From positions 83,559,336-83,623,335 of the forward strand of contig OY757904.1 of NCBI GenBank assembly GCA_963585895.1: a stretch of DNA of 64,000 nucleotides. The letters run 5' to 3'. The notes below the pieces were generated by a model. It was not told the origin of the DNA. It did no database searches and worked only from the letters and a program-made list of their open reading frames with translations. Source of the stretch: Sepioteuthis lessoniana. Lineage: Eukaryota; Mollusca; Cephalopoda; Myopsida; Loliginidae. Every line of letters starts with the position of its first letter. Positions within the stretch are counted from its first letter, which is position 1. This document shows positions 21,802-31,872 of the stretch, in pieces. The position numbers and the translations under genes were made by a program.

Positions 21802-22035
21802 TGAAGTAAAGTCGAAGGCGACTCAACGGCTCCATTTTCAGTAGCTACTACACTGAGGTGCTGGGGAGGGCGCTATTCCTTTCCCTAGACTGCTCCACTT
21901 TATCCTGAATACATACCTTATAATACTGAGTGTTAAGCAAGGAGGCATCAAGTACTATTTTTTGACTCTTTGGTATGACTCGACCTGGAATCGAACTTCC
22001 GTCTCCGGAAGAACACTCAACCCACGAGTTTATGG
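21802..22035 (-). mobile_element. tRNA-headed SINE (family A)
   Basis: Antisense family-A SINE: GAAGGCGACTCAACGGCTCC at the left, CTATTCCTTTCCCTAGACTGC and AAGGAGGCATCAAGTAC in the middle, and TTTGGTATGACTCGACC plus a GGAATCGAACTTCC B-box equivalent at the right. Confidence 0.75.
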
Positions 22036-22215
22036 TTATTACAATCTCACTTGTTACGCCAATGGTGGACCAAATTTTGCGGTACTGTTAAATAGAGTGT
22101 TCAATATCAATGATAGATCAGTTATATAGTCCTGCGTGTCAAGCCACAATGAAGAGTTGTGATACAACGAAACAGTCCGTCTATGGATGACAATATATAT
22201 ATATATATATATATA

Positions 22216-22303
22216 TGAAACCTGGGGTCAAAGATATTACCATGTAATATATATATATATATATATATATATTACATGGTAATATCTGTGACCCCAGGTT
22301 TCA
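22216..22303. repeat. 88-bp near-perfect palindrome with (AT)n loop
   Basis: TGAAACCTGGGGTCA...ATTACCATGTA at 22216-22246 pairs with TACATGGTAATATCTGTGA...TTTCA ending at 22303, with only a short mismatch near the middle of each arm. The loop is (TA)n, and a second (TA)n lies just left (22193-22215). Hairpin extrusion is plausible. Confidence 0.9.
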
Positions 22304-23380
22304 TGCTTAACACGTTCATCAGACTCGTATTATATATCTCGTGGGAAAATATATAATCAAAGTGGATATTGTTAGATATCATTTATTACAAAACTCTGCA
22401 GCATTAAGACTCAGCAAATAGAAATAAAATTGCAACACCTTTATAACCAAAAATAGAATCGCATAAGGTACGTGCTTATTTTTAACTTTTACATATTCGT
22501 ATTTTTAGATATAGGATTTAGCAAATAAAATAGTGAAATTCGACATTTTAATGACAGCCAACAATTTTTCCAAATTCATATTCTAAATGCTTCAATATCT
22601 GTACATCTTATGTCGAATTAACATAATTCGTGTTACTACTACTTGTAATATTTCATCCTTTCATTAGTCAAATCAGACATATTGAAAATGATCTTGATTT
22701 GCACAGATGAATGAATCCGTCGAATTCAAACCAATTCGAAAGAACTGCGTAATTAGGATTTTCTTTTCATTTGTTATTTGAAGATTTATTCTTTGCAGAA
22801 CGTGGTTGTCTTTTGGAAAATTCTTTTTCCAATGGTAGATTTATTTTCTTTCATTTTGTTTTAATATCTTCCTACAAACAACGTAAATTAACAAAATCTT
22901 TGATCAACTTATAAGGACGTCATTTTTCTTCAAAGTAAAACTTGTATAATCGACCGGGATATTTTAGAAGAAATATCTTGATGGCTACATTTAAGAATTA
23001 AGGGAAAATCGAAAACATATTTCTTCTTCTTCTTCTTCTTCTTCTTCTGATGATGATGATGATGATGATGATGATGTTGATAAAGTACTTTATGCGTTTA
23101 ATCCTATGACAATAAAGGCCTAACACTAGACTTTCAACAATGACAGAACATAATTACCATAACCAGTATTCAGCCATTAGCAAATTTATGTTTTCTTCCT
23201 TAAAGCTTAACGAACTGACGGCAAGACAACAGAAAATGAATGTTTTCTAGAATAAGTGATTTGTAAAGTTCGTAGATTTATTAAAAATAAAGATGAATAA
23301 GTGTTCTTTCTTTTTCTTAAAAACAATATTGTATTAAATAGCCAATTGATAAGCGATCATCTAAAATGTTATTATTATTA
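22304..23380. other. AT-rich DNA with (TTC)n(TGA)n
   Basis: (TTC)n at 23021-23048 and (TGA)n at 23049-23075. No gene was recognised. Confidence 0.4.
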
Positions 23381-23384
23381 TTAC

Positions 23385-23950
23385 GAGTCTTCACACCAGT
23401 TAACGCTGGTGGTATTTCATTGGAGTCTGAGTGACAAGTCTCCTCAGGTCTTTAAGACTCGTCTGAGTTGTCAATCTTAACAATGCTGTGGCTTGGATGA
23501 TCTCGAAACTTCCTTTGATTTCCAATTCCTCCAATCTCACTTTCAAGTCGTTGGAGACTGTTTCAAACGCACCAACTACAACTGGTATCACCGTTCCCTA
23601 CTTGGTTTGTTTTATTTTTTAGTTCTCTAGCAATGTCCAAGTATCAATTAATCTTTTCACTTTCTTTTATATTCATTCTGTGGTCTGCCAAAACGACAAA
23701 ATCCACGATGAATGGTCTTTTGGCCGAAATTTGTTGATCCGTTTGTATCTCAAAATCCCAGAGAATTTTATGCCTCTCATTCTCTTGGACGGATTCTGGT
23801 GTGTGCATATACAATATGGTAGTATGATCAAATTTTAACCTCTTGCACAATTCCGAACGGATCACTTTTCCCACCCAATTGTACCTAGTCTTGTACTTCT
23901 TTTCTGCATTCGCTTATTATATGATTAACGGTTTCATCTCCGTCTCCACA
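23385..23950 (-). mobile_element. REL LINE, older subfamily 3' fragment
   Basis: Antisense copy whose 3' hairpin reads CCACCAGCGTTAACTGGTG in the LINE sense, a variant pair relative to the usual CATCAG/CTGATG. It encodes VVVGAFETVSNDLKVRLEELEIKGSFEIIQATALLRLT at 23461-23591, then the endonuclease (RPFIVDFVVLADHRMNIKESEK; the Lys-rich spacer is deleted so the core is in frame) and the linker to 23945. Confidence 0.85.
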
Positions 23951-24720
23951 TTATTATTATCATTATTATTATTTAGTCATTAGAGTTTTGCACATCAGTT
24001 TTAGCTGATGGTCTTTCACTTCCTCAAGTCTCCAAGATTCTTCTCAGTATTCTGGTCGTTCTCAATAATGTTGTCGTTTGGATGGTCTCCACTCGGCTAC
24101 CAACTTCCAAGTCCTCCAGTCCATTTAATGATCCTTTGGTGACTGTACCAAAAGCACGAATCAGAATTGGTATAATTGTCACCTTCATGTTCCACAGTTT
24201 TTTCAATTCTCTAGCAAGGTGGAGGTAGTTATCCTTCTTTTCATATTCTTTCAGTTTTATTCTGTGGTCAGCCGGAACAATAAAATCGACAATTTTGCAA
24301 ATTTTTTTTTATAAGGTCTGGTCTTCTGGCCGAGATTAGGTGATCCGTCTCCGTCTGTACGTCAAAGTCCCATTGGAGTGAGTCATTTTCTAGGACAGAT
24401 GCTGGGTTATGCATATACCATTTGTTGGTATGGTCAAATTTAAATTTCTTTCACATCTTCCAATGGATCACCTTGCCGACCCAGTCGTGTCTAGTCTTAT
24501 ACTCCTTCTATTCTTATTTGTTACATTCGCTTATTATGTGATTAATGGTTTCATCTCTGTCACTGCATAGCTAACATTTGCTGTTTATTTTCCTATCTAT
24601 TCTTGTTTTGATATGGTTGGTTCTTATGGCGTTGTTTTGTGCTACTATTAGGAGAGATTCTGTTTCTCTCCTAAGGTTTCCTTTTCTTAGCCACGTCTAG
24701 GTTTTCTTGTTTGAGATATC
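23951..24720 (-). mobile_element. REL LINE copy flanked on both sides by TTA repeats
   Basis: (ATT)-rich tail at 23951-23972, then the C-terminal block (VIPILIRAFGTVTKGSLNGLEDLEVGSRVETIQTT), a shortened Lys-run, RPDL, the linker, a degenerate CCHC and RETESLL... to RLK-like sequence at 24717. The 5' end stops at an (ATT)n tract (24720-24742). Confidence 0.88.
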
Positions 24721-24742
24721 ATTATTATTATTATTATTATTA

Positions 24743-24935
24743 AAATTATTATTATTTTATTCCTTTTAGTTTTCACACTAGTGTTAGCTGATGGTCTTCT
24801 ACTGGAGTTTGAGAGGTAGTAAATCCCTCACGGCTCCAAGATTCTTCTCGGTATTCTCGCCGATCATAATAATGCTGTAGTTAGGATGGACTCCACTCGT
24901 GTTCTTATTCCCATTTCCTCCTGTCCCTTTACAAA
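24743..24935 (-). mobile_element. REL LINE, 190-bp 3' fragment
   Basis: Hairpin block (CACACTAGTGTTAGCTGATGG) and C-terminal coding remnant, ending at a CATTATCATTATTATGA run at 24938-24957. Confidence 0.75.
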
Positions 24936-24959
24936 TTATCATTATCATTATTATGATAA

Positions 24960-25635
24960 GTTTACTCATTTTATAAATTGAGAGTTTTTCACACCAGCGT
25001 TAGCTGATGGTTTTCTACTGGAGTTTAAGTGACAACAAGTCTTACCAAGTCTCCAGGACTCTTCTTAGTATTCAGGCCGATCTCAACAATGGTCTCCACT
25101 CTTCCTCTTATTTCTAAGTCCTCCAGTCTCTGTACCAATCCTTTGGTGACTGTACCGAGCGCGCTAATTACAATTGGTATCACCGTCCCTTTCATGTTAC
25201 ATGGTTTTTTCAGTTCTCTAGATAGGTCTAGGTACTTAGTTCTCTTTTCGTTTTCTTTCAGTTTTACCCAGAACGGCGAAGTCCACTCATTGGTAGGCTG
25301 TCTTTGTTTTTTTGCTGACAATCATTAAGTCTGGTCGTCTGGCCGAGATTAGATGTTCCGTTCGTGTCTCAAAATACCAAATAATTTTGTTTCTATCATT
25401 TTCGAGGACGGATTCTGGGTTGTATATAAACCATTTATTCGTATGGTCAAATTCGAACTTCTTACAAAGTTCTCCGTGGATTACTTTCCCCACCCTGTCG
25501 TATCTTGTCTTATACTCTCTTTGCACTAATTTACTGCATTCGCTTATTATGTGGTTGATCGTTTCGTCTCTGCCATCACATAATTTACATCTGCTATTTT
25601 GTTGCGTCTTTGACACAGTCCTTAATGGCGTTATA
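24960..25635 (-). mobile_element. REL LINE copy, 5' end with an inverted stub
   Basis: Antisense copy. The 3' hairpin is at 24987-25005 and the C-terminal block (VISALGTVTKGLVQRLEDLEIRGRVETI) is at 25080-25200. The endonuclease core carries an in-frame TGA just before VDFA. RPDLMIVSKK is near 25320, and the linker and CCHC (CKLCDGRDETINHIISEC) reach 25616. The CCHC is intact. After 25620 the copy passes into a palindrome made from its own upstream sequence. Confidence 0.88.
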
Positions 25636-25701
25636 AATAATAATAAGAAACTGAATCTCTTCTAATAACAATTAGAAGAGATTCAGTTTCTTATTATTAT
25701 T
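25636..25701. repeat. 66-bp palindrome derived from LINE sequence
   Basis: AATAATAATAAGAAACTGAA.. and its reverse complement face each other around a 6-nt spacer. The arms match the LINE segment encoding ETESLL, and both outer ends are (TAA)/(TTA) repeats. It looks like a 5' inversion produced during LINE insertion. Confidence 0.85.
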
Positions 25702-25734
25702 TGCTAATAGATATATATCTTTAATTAAGTATTT

Positions 25735-26004
25735 CTACCAACTTGCCATATCTATTTTACGAGCCAATTTATTTATAAAATTCTGGTGTTTTAAACGCGT
25801 ACACACTTCGTACTTAGTTTCAATATCAAAATGACCGATGTAGTTCAAAATCATCATCACGGTTCGATTTGATTCATAGATGTAACCCAAACGATCCAGG
25901 TTTAAATGGATCTTGGAACAACAAATTGGTAAGAGACTCACCACCGATATTAGTTTAGAGTCATATCCAGAACAAAGTCTCAATTTGTTTCTTGTGACTA
26001 ACAT
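25735..26004 (-). CDS. Unassigned ORF or exon candidate (89 codons)
   Basis: A minus-strand frame of 89 codons with ordinary amino-acid composition (Cys, Trp and charged residues spread evenly). It overlaps no recognised repeat: CSGYDSKLISVVSLLPIC, then LDRLGYIYESNRTVMMILNY, and FINKLARKI near the end. No domain was recognised, although the middle could form a helical repeat-like region. It may be the last exon of an unknown gene or a chance frame. Splice signals at the ends are weak. Confidence 0.3.
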   Translation of the reverse strand: MLVTRNKLRLCSGYDSKLISVVSLLPICCSKIHLNLDRLGYIYESNRTVMMILNYIGHFDIETKYEVCTRLKHQNFINKLARKIDMASW

Positions 26005-26344
26005 TTGATAAATAACATTAATAGTACTTTACAAATTAGAATTACTTTCGTAATTTTCATTCGTTCCTTATCTACGATTCTTTCCTTGTAAAGACGCTCA
26101 TAAAATAGAAACATAGTAATTCCCTTGGGCATCTTAGTAATTTGGGAATAAAATACAAAGTAATCTTAATTATAAAAACAAGCAGTAATGATATTTCTTA
26201 ACTTTTGCTTATTTACGACAAACAAACGTCTTCTCATCAATTAAAAAGGTCATTGAAGATTTTATGGTTTGGAAAAAATACCCTCTCTTTTATATCTCAC
26301 TTATTCTTGATTCTATAGTTTAAAATTTCCTGTACGTATTTAAC

Positions 26345-26470
26345 CAACTCCTCCACCAATTTTTAGGTGGAGTACAGTTGATTTGAATTCAGTTTTTCTT
26401 CTTGACTGTTTGTTGTACCAAGACTAAAGAGCTCAATCTGTCCTACTATTTGCCAAAAGTTGAAGAGAGG
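26345..26470. repeat. SINE-like repeat D fragment
   Basis: Shares CTAAAGAGCTCAATCTGTCC and the following CTACTATT with the array at 9.05-9.24 kb. Confidence 0.5.
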
Positions 26471-26525
26471 AAGGAGAATTATTAAAAAAAAAAAAAAACT
26501 GTTATCGATGAGTAAATACTTGATA

Positions 26526-27789
26526 CTAGGTGCATTCAATAAGTTTCCAGACTTTTTTCGTATGGGCACTTTTATTGATAGTACACACATGAAACTAGTC
26601 CCCTTCGAAGTAATCTCCTCCGGCTGCAATGCACTTGTTGTACCGTTACAACAACTTCTGGAAGGCCCCATGGAAGTATCTCTTGTGTGAGCGTGTCAAT
26701 GACCGCCGTCACAGCCTCTTTCATCTCCTCAATTGTCTCATAACGACAGCCTCTGAGGAACTGTCTTGATGCCCATCTTGGTCAAATAGTCTGTGACAAG
26801 GATGGAGTTGTGGACTGGTGCATTGCCCAGGTGGAAATGCCACGGACTCGATTTGAAGAGTGCTGGCCTCTTCCGACGGAATCTCTTCCTGAACTACCTC
26901 AAAAACTCAACATAGTATTCCTTGTTGACTGTCTGTCCAGTGGGAACGCAGTGTATGTAGATCATGCCAGTGCTGTCAAAAAAAGGGATCATCAAAAGTT
27001 TGTTGGTAGATTTGCTCTGTCTGGCCTTCTTGGGTCTGGGAGAGCCAGCATGCTTCCACTGGGAACTCTGTCTCGTGGTCTCTGGGTTATAGCAGTAAAT
27101 CCAGCTTTCATCACAGGTCACCAGAAAATCAAAAACTGTGGGATCTGAATTGATCAGCTCGACCATCTCCCAGCTGTCATGACAACGTCTTTCTTTCTGA
27201 TCTTCTCTGCGCACCCTTGAGGCAAACTTCGCGCAAATTTTCCGCATCTTCAGTTCCTCGCGAATAATTGTTCTCACACTGACATCAAACTGGGCACTTA
27301 TTATCTCTATAGACAACCGACGGTCCTTATCCATGAAATTCTTTATTTGGCCAATCAACTCTGGTATTCTGACTTCCTTACTCCTCCCACACCTCTCATT
27401 ATCCCTCACAGACTCCCTGCCTTCCTTGAATCTCTTATGCCACTCAAAACTGATGCTCGATTCATGCAAGATGGTCGAAAAGCAGTCTGAAGCATTCCAT
27501 GCGTTTCTGTGGCATTTTTCCGAGTTTAAAACAGAATTTCATTGCATATCGTTCTTCTAAAGTGTCCTCACGTCCAGATTGCATTTTTGAAATTCACCAG
27601 CTGTGACAATCAGTTTTAGTAGGGTGTATTCCAATTGCTGCTGTAGCTGTTCATTTGAATCTGAAATCATAAAAATTGGTCAGTCATCTGATAAGATGTA
27701 TTGCAATAACATAATTAATTTTCAAGAGTCTAGGACAATTTTAAATGTCTGTCCAAAAAAAAGTCTGGAAACTTATTGAAGGCACCTCG
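26526..27789 (-). mobile_element. Mariner element with TA duplication
   Basis: 1264 bp, flanked by TA at 26524-26525 and 27790-27791. Terminal inverted repeats of about 33 bp match inward: CTAGGTGCATTCAATAAGTT at the left, and CGAGGTGCCTTCAATAAGTT read from the right. Same subfamily as the element at 3.53 kb. The size fits a full mariner minus a small deletion. Confidence 0.95.
26590..27600 (-). pseudogene. Mariner transposase, catalytic residues lost
   Basis: The longest open block (27469 to 26894, 191 codons) carries the helix-turn-helix region, with a REELKMRKICAKF segment, and the first catalytic Asp in TCDESWIYCYNP. The WKHAGSPRPKKARQSKS linker and the FFDSTGMIYIHCVPTGQTVNKEYY segment follow. 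After a frameshift the second catalytic motif reads LGNAPVH, with Gly in place of the Asp of the usual DNAP. The third-Asp region (YSPDLAPCDFW in the sister copy) is deleted near 26758. Dead on at least three counts. Confidence 0.9.
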
Positions 27790-27867
27790 TATTATATGTA
27801 TTTACTCTATGAATTTGATGTTTGGTTCCATTTATTGTCTTTAAATTTGAATTGGAGGATTTCGTTG

Positions 27868-28075
27868 CGTATTGACTGACGTCCGGGACGGCAACATCGT
27901 AGTAAGCGAGTTTGATTTCCAGTCCTACTATTATACTTAACGTTCAAACTAATACCCTTAGAAAATGTATGACCTCCAGTATCTCATTAGCTATGACTTA
28001 AATAGTACTGCAACTGTTCTTCTACATGTCAAATAACCCACGAAAGTTAACATGCAATTAAACAAAAAATGGAAA
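27868..28075 (+). mobile_element. tRNA-headed SINE (family B), diverged
   Basis: Shares TCGTAGTAAGCGAGTTTGAT (B-box region), CTTAAATAGTACTGCAACTGTTCTTCTA and the TTAACATGCAATTAAACAAA tail with the copy at 6.9 kb. The head is damaged. Confidence 0.7.
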
Positions 28076-29029
28076 TCAGACCATTAATCTGAATAGAATT
28101 ATAATATATCCGTGTGTAGTAAGCTAATATGCCGTGGAGAGATGGAACAGCAGCAGTATTAACTCATTGTTGAGCGGTTAGTAGAAAAGTACAAACTGGA
28201 GTATTAATTTGGGAATTGAAAAAAGGAAGAAATACGAAGGTGACAGTCGTGATCAGGATCATGAGAAGAGTCGTAATTATTCTGAAGAAAGAACGGAGGA
28301 CAGTGCTAACCAATACGGAAAACTGTTAGAAAATTCAAAGGAACGCAAGAAATCCTGGGAAAATTACAGTCACCTGATCTTCAGTAAGGAATTATGGAAG
28401 GGTTCGCCGCGAAGGAACTGAATATTCATAAAAATACGAGTATTTTTGTCCCATAATCGTTGCTACATTTAAAATAGGAAATTCATATGCAAATGTAACA
28501 ACTATTATGAGAAAGTTCTTTTCTGTAATAATACAAAAATTGATACCTTTTTCTCAATATCCTTGCCACCAACTTGAAATTTGATTTTAAATTGTTTCTA
28601 TTTTTTAATTGTTTCTATTACAAAATTCCCATCTTTTCATGAGGGACATCAAAAGTGATCTCATGGTCTCGATTAACTGACTGAAAACTGCTCTACAGAA
28701 GGGATTTTAAGTTACATAAACTACCCCTAAATCTCTCAATCTCATCTTTTATTGCCTTAATAAACACAGATATAATACCGAACTATGTTTTGTGAGGACT
28801 TATAAGTCAATAAACATTGGTGGGAAGTTACTGCTTGTGTTCTACATCACCTGGTAGACATTTCACATACAACAAATGTAAACACAACAGCATTTTTAAG
28901 AGACGCAAAAAAAATAATTGAAAAGTTATAACTTCAATTTCAGGTTAAGAAATTAAATTGTAAATGCTTGGGACCTTTTATTTCATGCGCTAACTCTTAA
29001 TTTTTTTTTCTTTTTTCGTTGTTGTCTTG

Positions 29030-29033
<4 letters not shown>
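28076..29033. other. AT-rich DNA, no gene recognised
   Basis: A plus-strand 70-codon frame at 28209-28421 is rich in charged residues and lacks any motif. Probably chance or very old repeat. Confidence 0.4.
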
Positions 29034-29071
<38 letters not shown>

Positions 29072-29282
29072 TAATCTTTAGAGTTTTCACATCAGCGTAA
29101 GCTGATGGTATTTCACTGGAGATTGAGTGACAGCAAGTCTCCTCAACTCTCCAGGACTCTTCTCAGTATTCTGGTCGTTTTAAATAATGCTGTTGTTTGG
29201 ATGGTCTCCACTCGGTCGCCAACTTCTAAATCAGGCCCTTTAATAATCCTTTAATAATCCTTGTTTATTATTATTATTATTA
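29034..29282 (-). repeat. Duplicated LINE 3' terminus
   Basis: The last about 175 bp of the LINE (hairpin plus C-terminal block) with its (TTA)n is present here and again at 29283-29480. The two copies differ at about two positions and share the same private deletion. This indicates a recent local duplication or an insertion of the same subfamily into the tail. Confidence 0.85.
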
Positions 29283-29479
29283 TTATTTAATCATTAGAGT
29301 TTTCACATCAGCGTAAGCTGATGGTATTTCACTGGAGATTGAGTGACAGCAAGTCTCCTCAAGTCTCCAGGACTCTTCTCAGTATTCTGGTCGTTTTCAA
29401 TAATGCTGTTGTTTGGATGGTCTCCACTCGGTCGCCAACTTCTAAATCAGGCCCTTTAATAATCCTTTAATTATCGCGC

Positions 29480-29790
29480 CAAAGGCACCAATCACAACCT
29501 TCATGTTCCAAAGATTTTTCAATTCTCTAGCAAGGTCAAGGTACTTATCTCTCTTTTCACATTCTTTCAGTTTTATTCTGTGGTCTGCCGGGACAGCAAA
29601 GTCGACAATTTTGCAGATTTTCTTTTTTTTTTTTTTTGTTGATTATTATAAGATTTGGTCTTCGGGGCGAGATTAGGTAATCGTTTGTGTATGAAAGTCC
29701 CACAGGAGTTAGTGTGTAACATTTTCTAGGATAGGTTCTGGGTTGTGCATATACCATTTGTTGGCATGGTCAGATTTAAATTTCTTGCAC
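29480..29790 (-). pseudogene. LINE restriction-like endonuclease, frameshifted
   Basis: PD-(D/E)XK-type endonuclease that nicks target DNA in this LINE group. RPNLIIINK (Pro-Asn in place of Pro-Asp) is followed by a 15-A run (29623-29637 on the plus strand as T). The VDFAVPADHR core follows in another frame, then KYLDLARELKNLWN near 29510-29550. The C-terminal block is damaged by a deletion shared with the 61.4-kb copy. Confidence 0.85.
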
Positions 29791-29791
29791 A

Positions 29792-31006
29792 TTATTCATT
29801 TATTATGTGGTTGATGGTTTCATCTCTGTCACCACATAGTCTGCACTTGCTATTTTGTTGTGTCTTATCTGTCCTCGCTTTGGTATGATTGGTTCTTATG
29901 GCGCTGTTTTGTGCTGCCATTAGGAGAGATTCTGTTTCTCTCTTAAAGTTTCCTTTTCTTAACCATATCCAGGTTTTCTCGTGCGAGATGTTGTTTATTA
30001 GTCGTTTAAAGCGCCCATTGAGTTGTTTTTCCTCCCATTTTTGTTTCCTAGTTTTTGTCATTCTGTTATCTATCGTGTTATCAGTATTGTTTCTGATAGC
30101 CGTTATCAGTCCTCCTTCGTGTTTTTCTATGTAGTCTTCGCGTCGTTGTATGGATGCGTCAACGCTGTCTTCGATGCTGGCAAGTCCTCTTCCTCCCTCT
30201 TTTCTTGATACATATAGTCTGTCCACGTCGTCTCTGGGATGTAACGCCTTGTGCATGGTCATTAGTTTTCTAGTTCTTTGGTCCATTTTTCTAAGTTCAT
30301 CTCTGGTCCACTTGAGAAAGGGTCCCGAGTATCTAACGAGGGGCACAGCCCAAGTATTTATTCCTTTCATAAGGTTTCTGCAATTGAGTTTTGTCTCGAG
30401 TAGTTTTCTAGTTCTCCTGAGATATTCTTTTTGAATTTTGTTTTTCATTTCGACTTGTTTGATGGTGTCAACCTCCAAGATTCCTAAGTATTCGTAGGTC
30501 TCGTTTTCTGCAAGCGTTCTGATCTTGTCTTGATTTGGTAGTTCTATTCCGTCAGTTAGGTGTCGTTTGCCACTTTTCATGGCGAGCAGAGCGCATTTTT
30601 CAATACCAAATTCCATCCCTATGTCTTGACTGTATATTCTAATTGTGTGTATTAGGGTTTCCAGTTTTTCATTTTTTGCAAATAGTTTGATGTTATCCAT
30701 GTACATTAGGTGATTGATCTTTTGTTGCGATCTATTAAGTTTGTATCCGACCGTGCATTTTCAGAGTATGTGGTTTAGTGGCATCATGGCAATTATGAAT
30801 AGTAAAGGTAATAGTGCATCTCCTAGGAAAATCCCTCTTTGGATCTTTGTTTCAGCCTAGCTTTTTCCTCCTGCTGTTAATTCAACTCTCCAGTTTTTCA
30901 TGGTTTTTTCGATGAAGTTTATGGTTTCGTGTGATATTTTGTACATTTTGAGACAGTTTATTATCCAGCTTTGTGGAACCATATCGTATACCTTTTTGTA
31001 GTCTAT
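29792..31006 (-). pseudogene. LINE reverse transcriptase, C-terminal half to CCHC
   Basis: Reads DYKKVYDMVPQSW (motif A), QRGIFLGDAL (motif B), two stops, then 304 uninterrupted codons from MYMDNIKLFAKN (motif C with Asn instead of the second Asp). The thumb and linker follow: EYLGILEVDTIKQ, PLVRYSGPFLKWTRDELRKMD and GRGLASIEDSVDASIQ. Next is KTWIWLRKGNFKRETE and the start of the zinc knuckle, CRLCGDRDETINHI. A deletion fuses INE directly to the later CAR(K)F segment, so the terminal Cys is missing. Nearly identical to the plus-strand copy at 59.9-60.8 kb. Confidence 0.9.
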
Positions 31007-31868
31007 CTAGGCCATATCTAGATTTTTCCGTCTGTTCTTGCTTTCATTTAGGATGTGTTTATCTATGTAGAGTAATTCTGCTGTGCCTCTGGATCCTTTT
31101 TGACATCCTTTCTGTTCATTAGGGAACAATCCGCGGCTTATTAGGGAGTAGTATATCTTTTCCCTTATTTGTGCTGCTAATATTTTCCACATCATGGGTA
31201 AACACGTTATAGGTCTATAATTGTTTGGAGCAGTTCCTTTACTTGGGTCCTTTGGGATCAATGTGGTCTTTCCTTTGGTCATCCCGTCAGGTACTTGCGC
31301 ATCTTGTAGGCATCTGTTCATTTCTAGTGCTAGTCTGTCGTGAACGAAGGTAAATTTCTTGAACCAGAATCCATGTCCTGGAGTTTTCCAGTTTGATATC
31401 TTTTTTAGTGTCTTTTTGAGTAATTCGATATTTATTTCCGATTTGGGGCCTTCCTCGAGTCCTTCTTGTTCTCTTGTCATATTATTGATCCAGTCAGCCT
31501 TTACGTTATGCTTTTTCGGTTGCCATATTTTCGTCTAAAATTGTTCGGTTTCTCTGGCGTCTGGTTGTTGGTATGTTTTTGTGTCATGCCCTCCCAATTG
31601 TTGATAAAATTTTCTTTCGTTGTTTTGGAATGTCCTGTTTTGTCTGTATTGTTTTACCCTTTGTCGATATCTCTTCAGTCTTCCCTCTTTCGCTAGAACC
31701 TTCTGGTTTATCGCCTCAAGTTTTACTGTTATTTTTTCTCTTGTTGTCTTTTCCATTCTCTTCCCACATATTCTAGGATCTTTCTGTTTTACCATTTTGG
31801 CTTGTTTTCGTAGATTTTTTACCTGGGTTTCCAGTCGAACTTCCCATCCTGGTTTAGACTGTTTCTTC
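31007..31868 (-). pseudogene. LINE reverse transcriptase, N-terminal half
   Basis: RNA-dependent DNA polymerase domain that would prime reverse transcription on nicked target DNA. A basic coiled region (KLEAINQKVLAKEGRLKRYRQ) precedes it. Then follow a stop at QF*TK, the RT entry region ISNWKTPGHGFWFKKF, KGKTTLIPKDPSKG, APNNYRPITCLPMMWKIL (the NYRPI motif) and FPNEQKGCQKGSRGTAELL (the Q-G motif). It ends at an amber codon before IDYKKVYDMVPQSW, where the first catalytic Asp lies. Continues at 30706. Confidence 0.88.
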
Positions 31869-31872
31869 GTAC

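Noticed and set aside
25029..25665. Plus-strand open frames of about 100-117 codons
   Set aside because: Antisense shadows of the minus-strand LINE copy at 24960-25635.
26810..27148. A 112-codon plus-strand frame
   Set aside because: Antisense of the mariner transposase on the minus strand.
30150..30434. Plus-strand frames in 29.9-31.9 kb with hydrophobic stretches
   Set aside because: Antisense of the LINE RT; the minus frame holds all the RT motifs.
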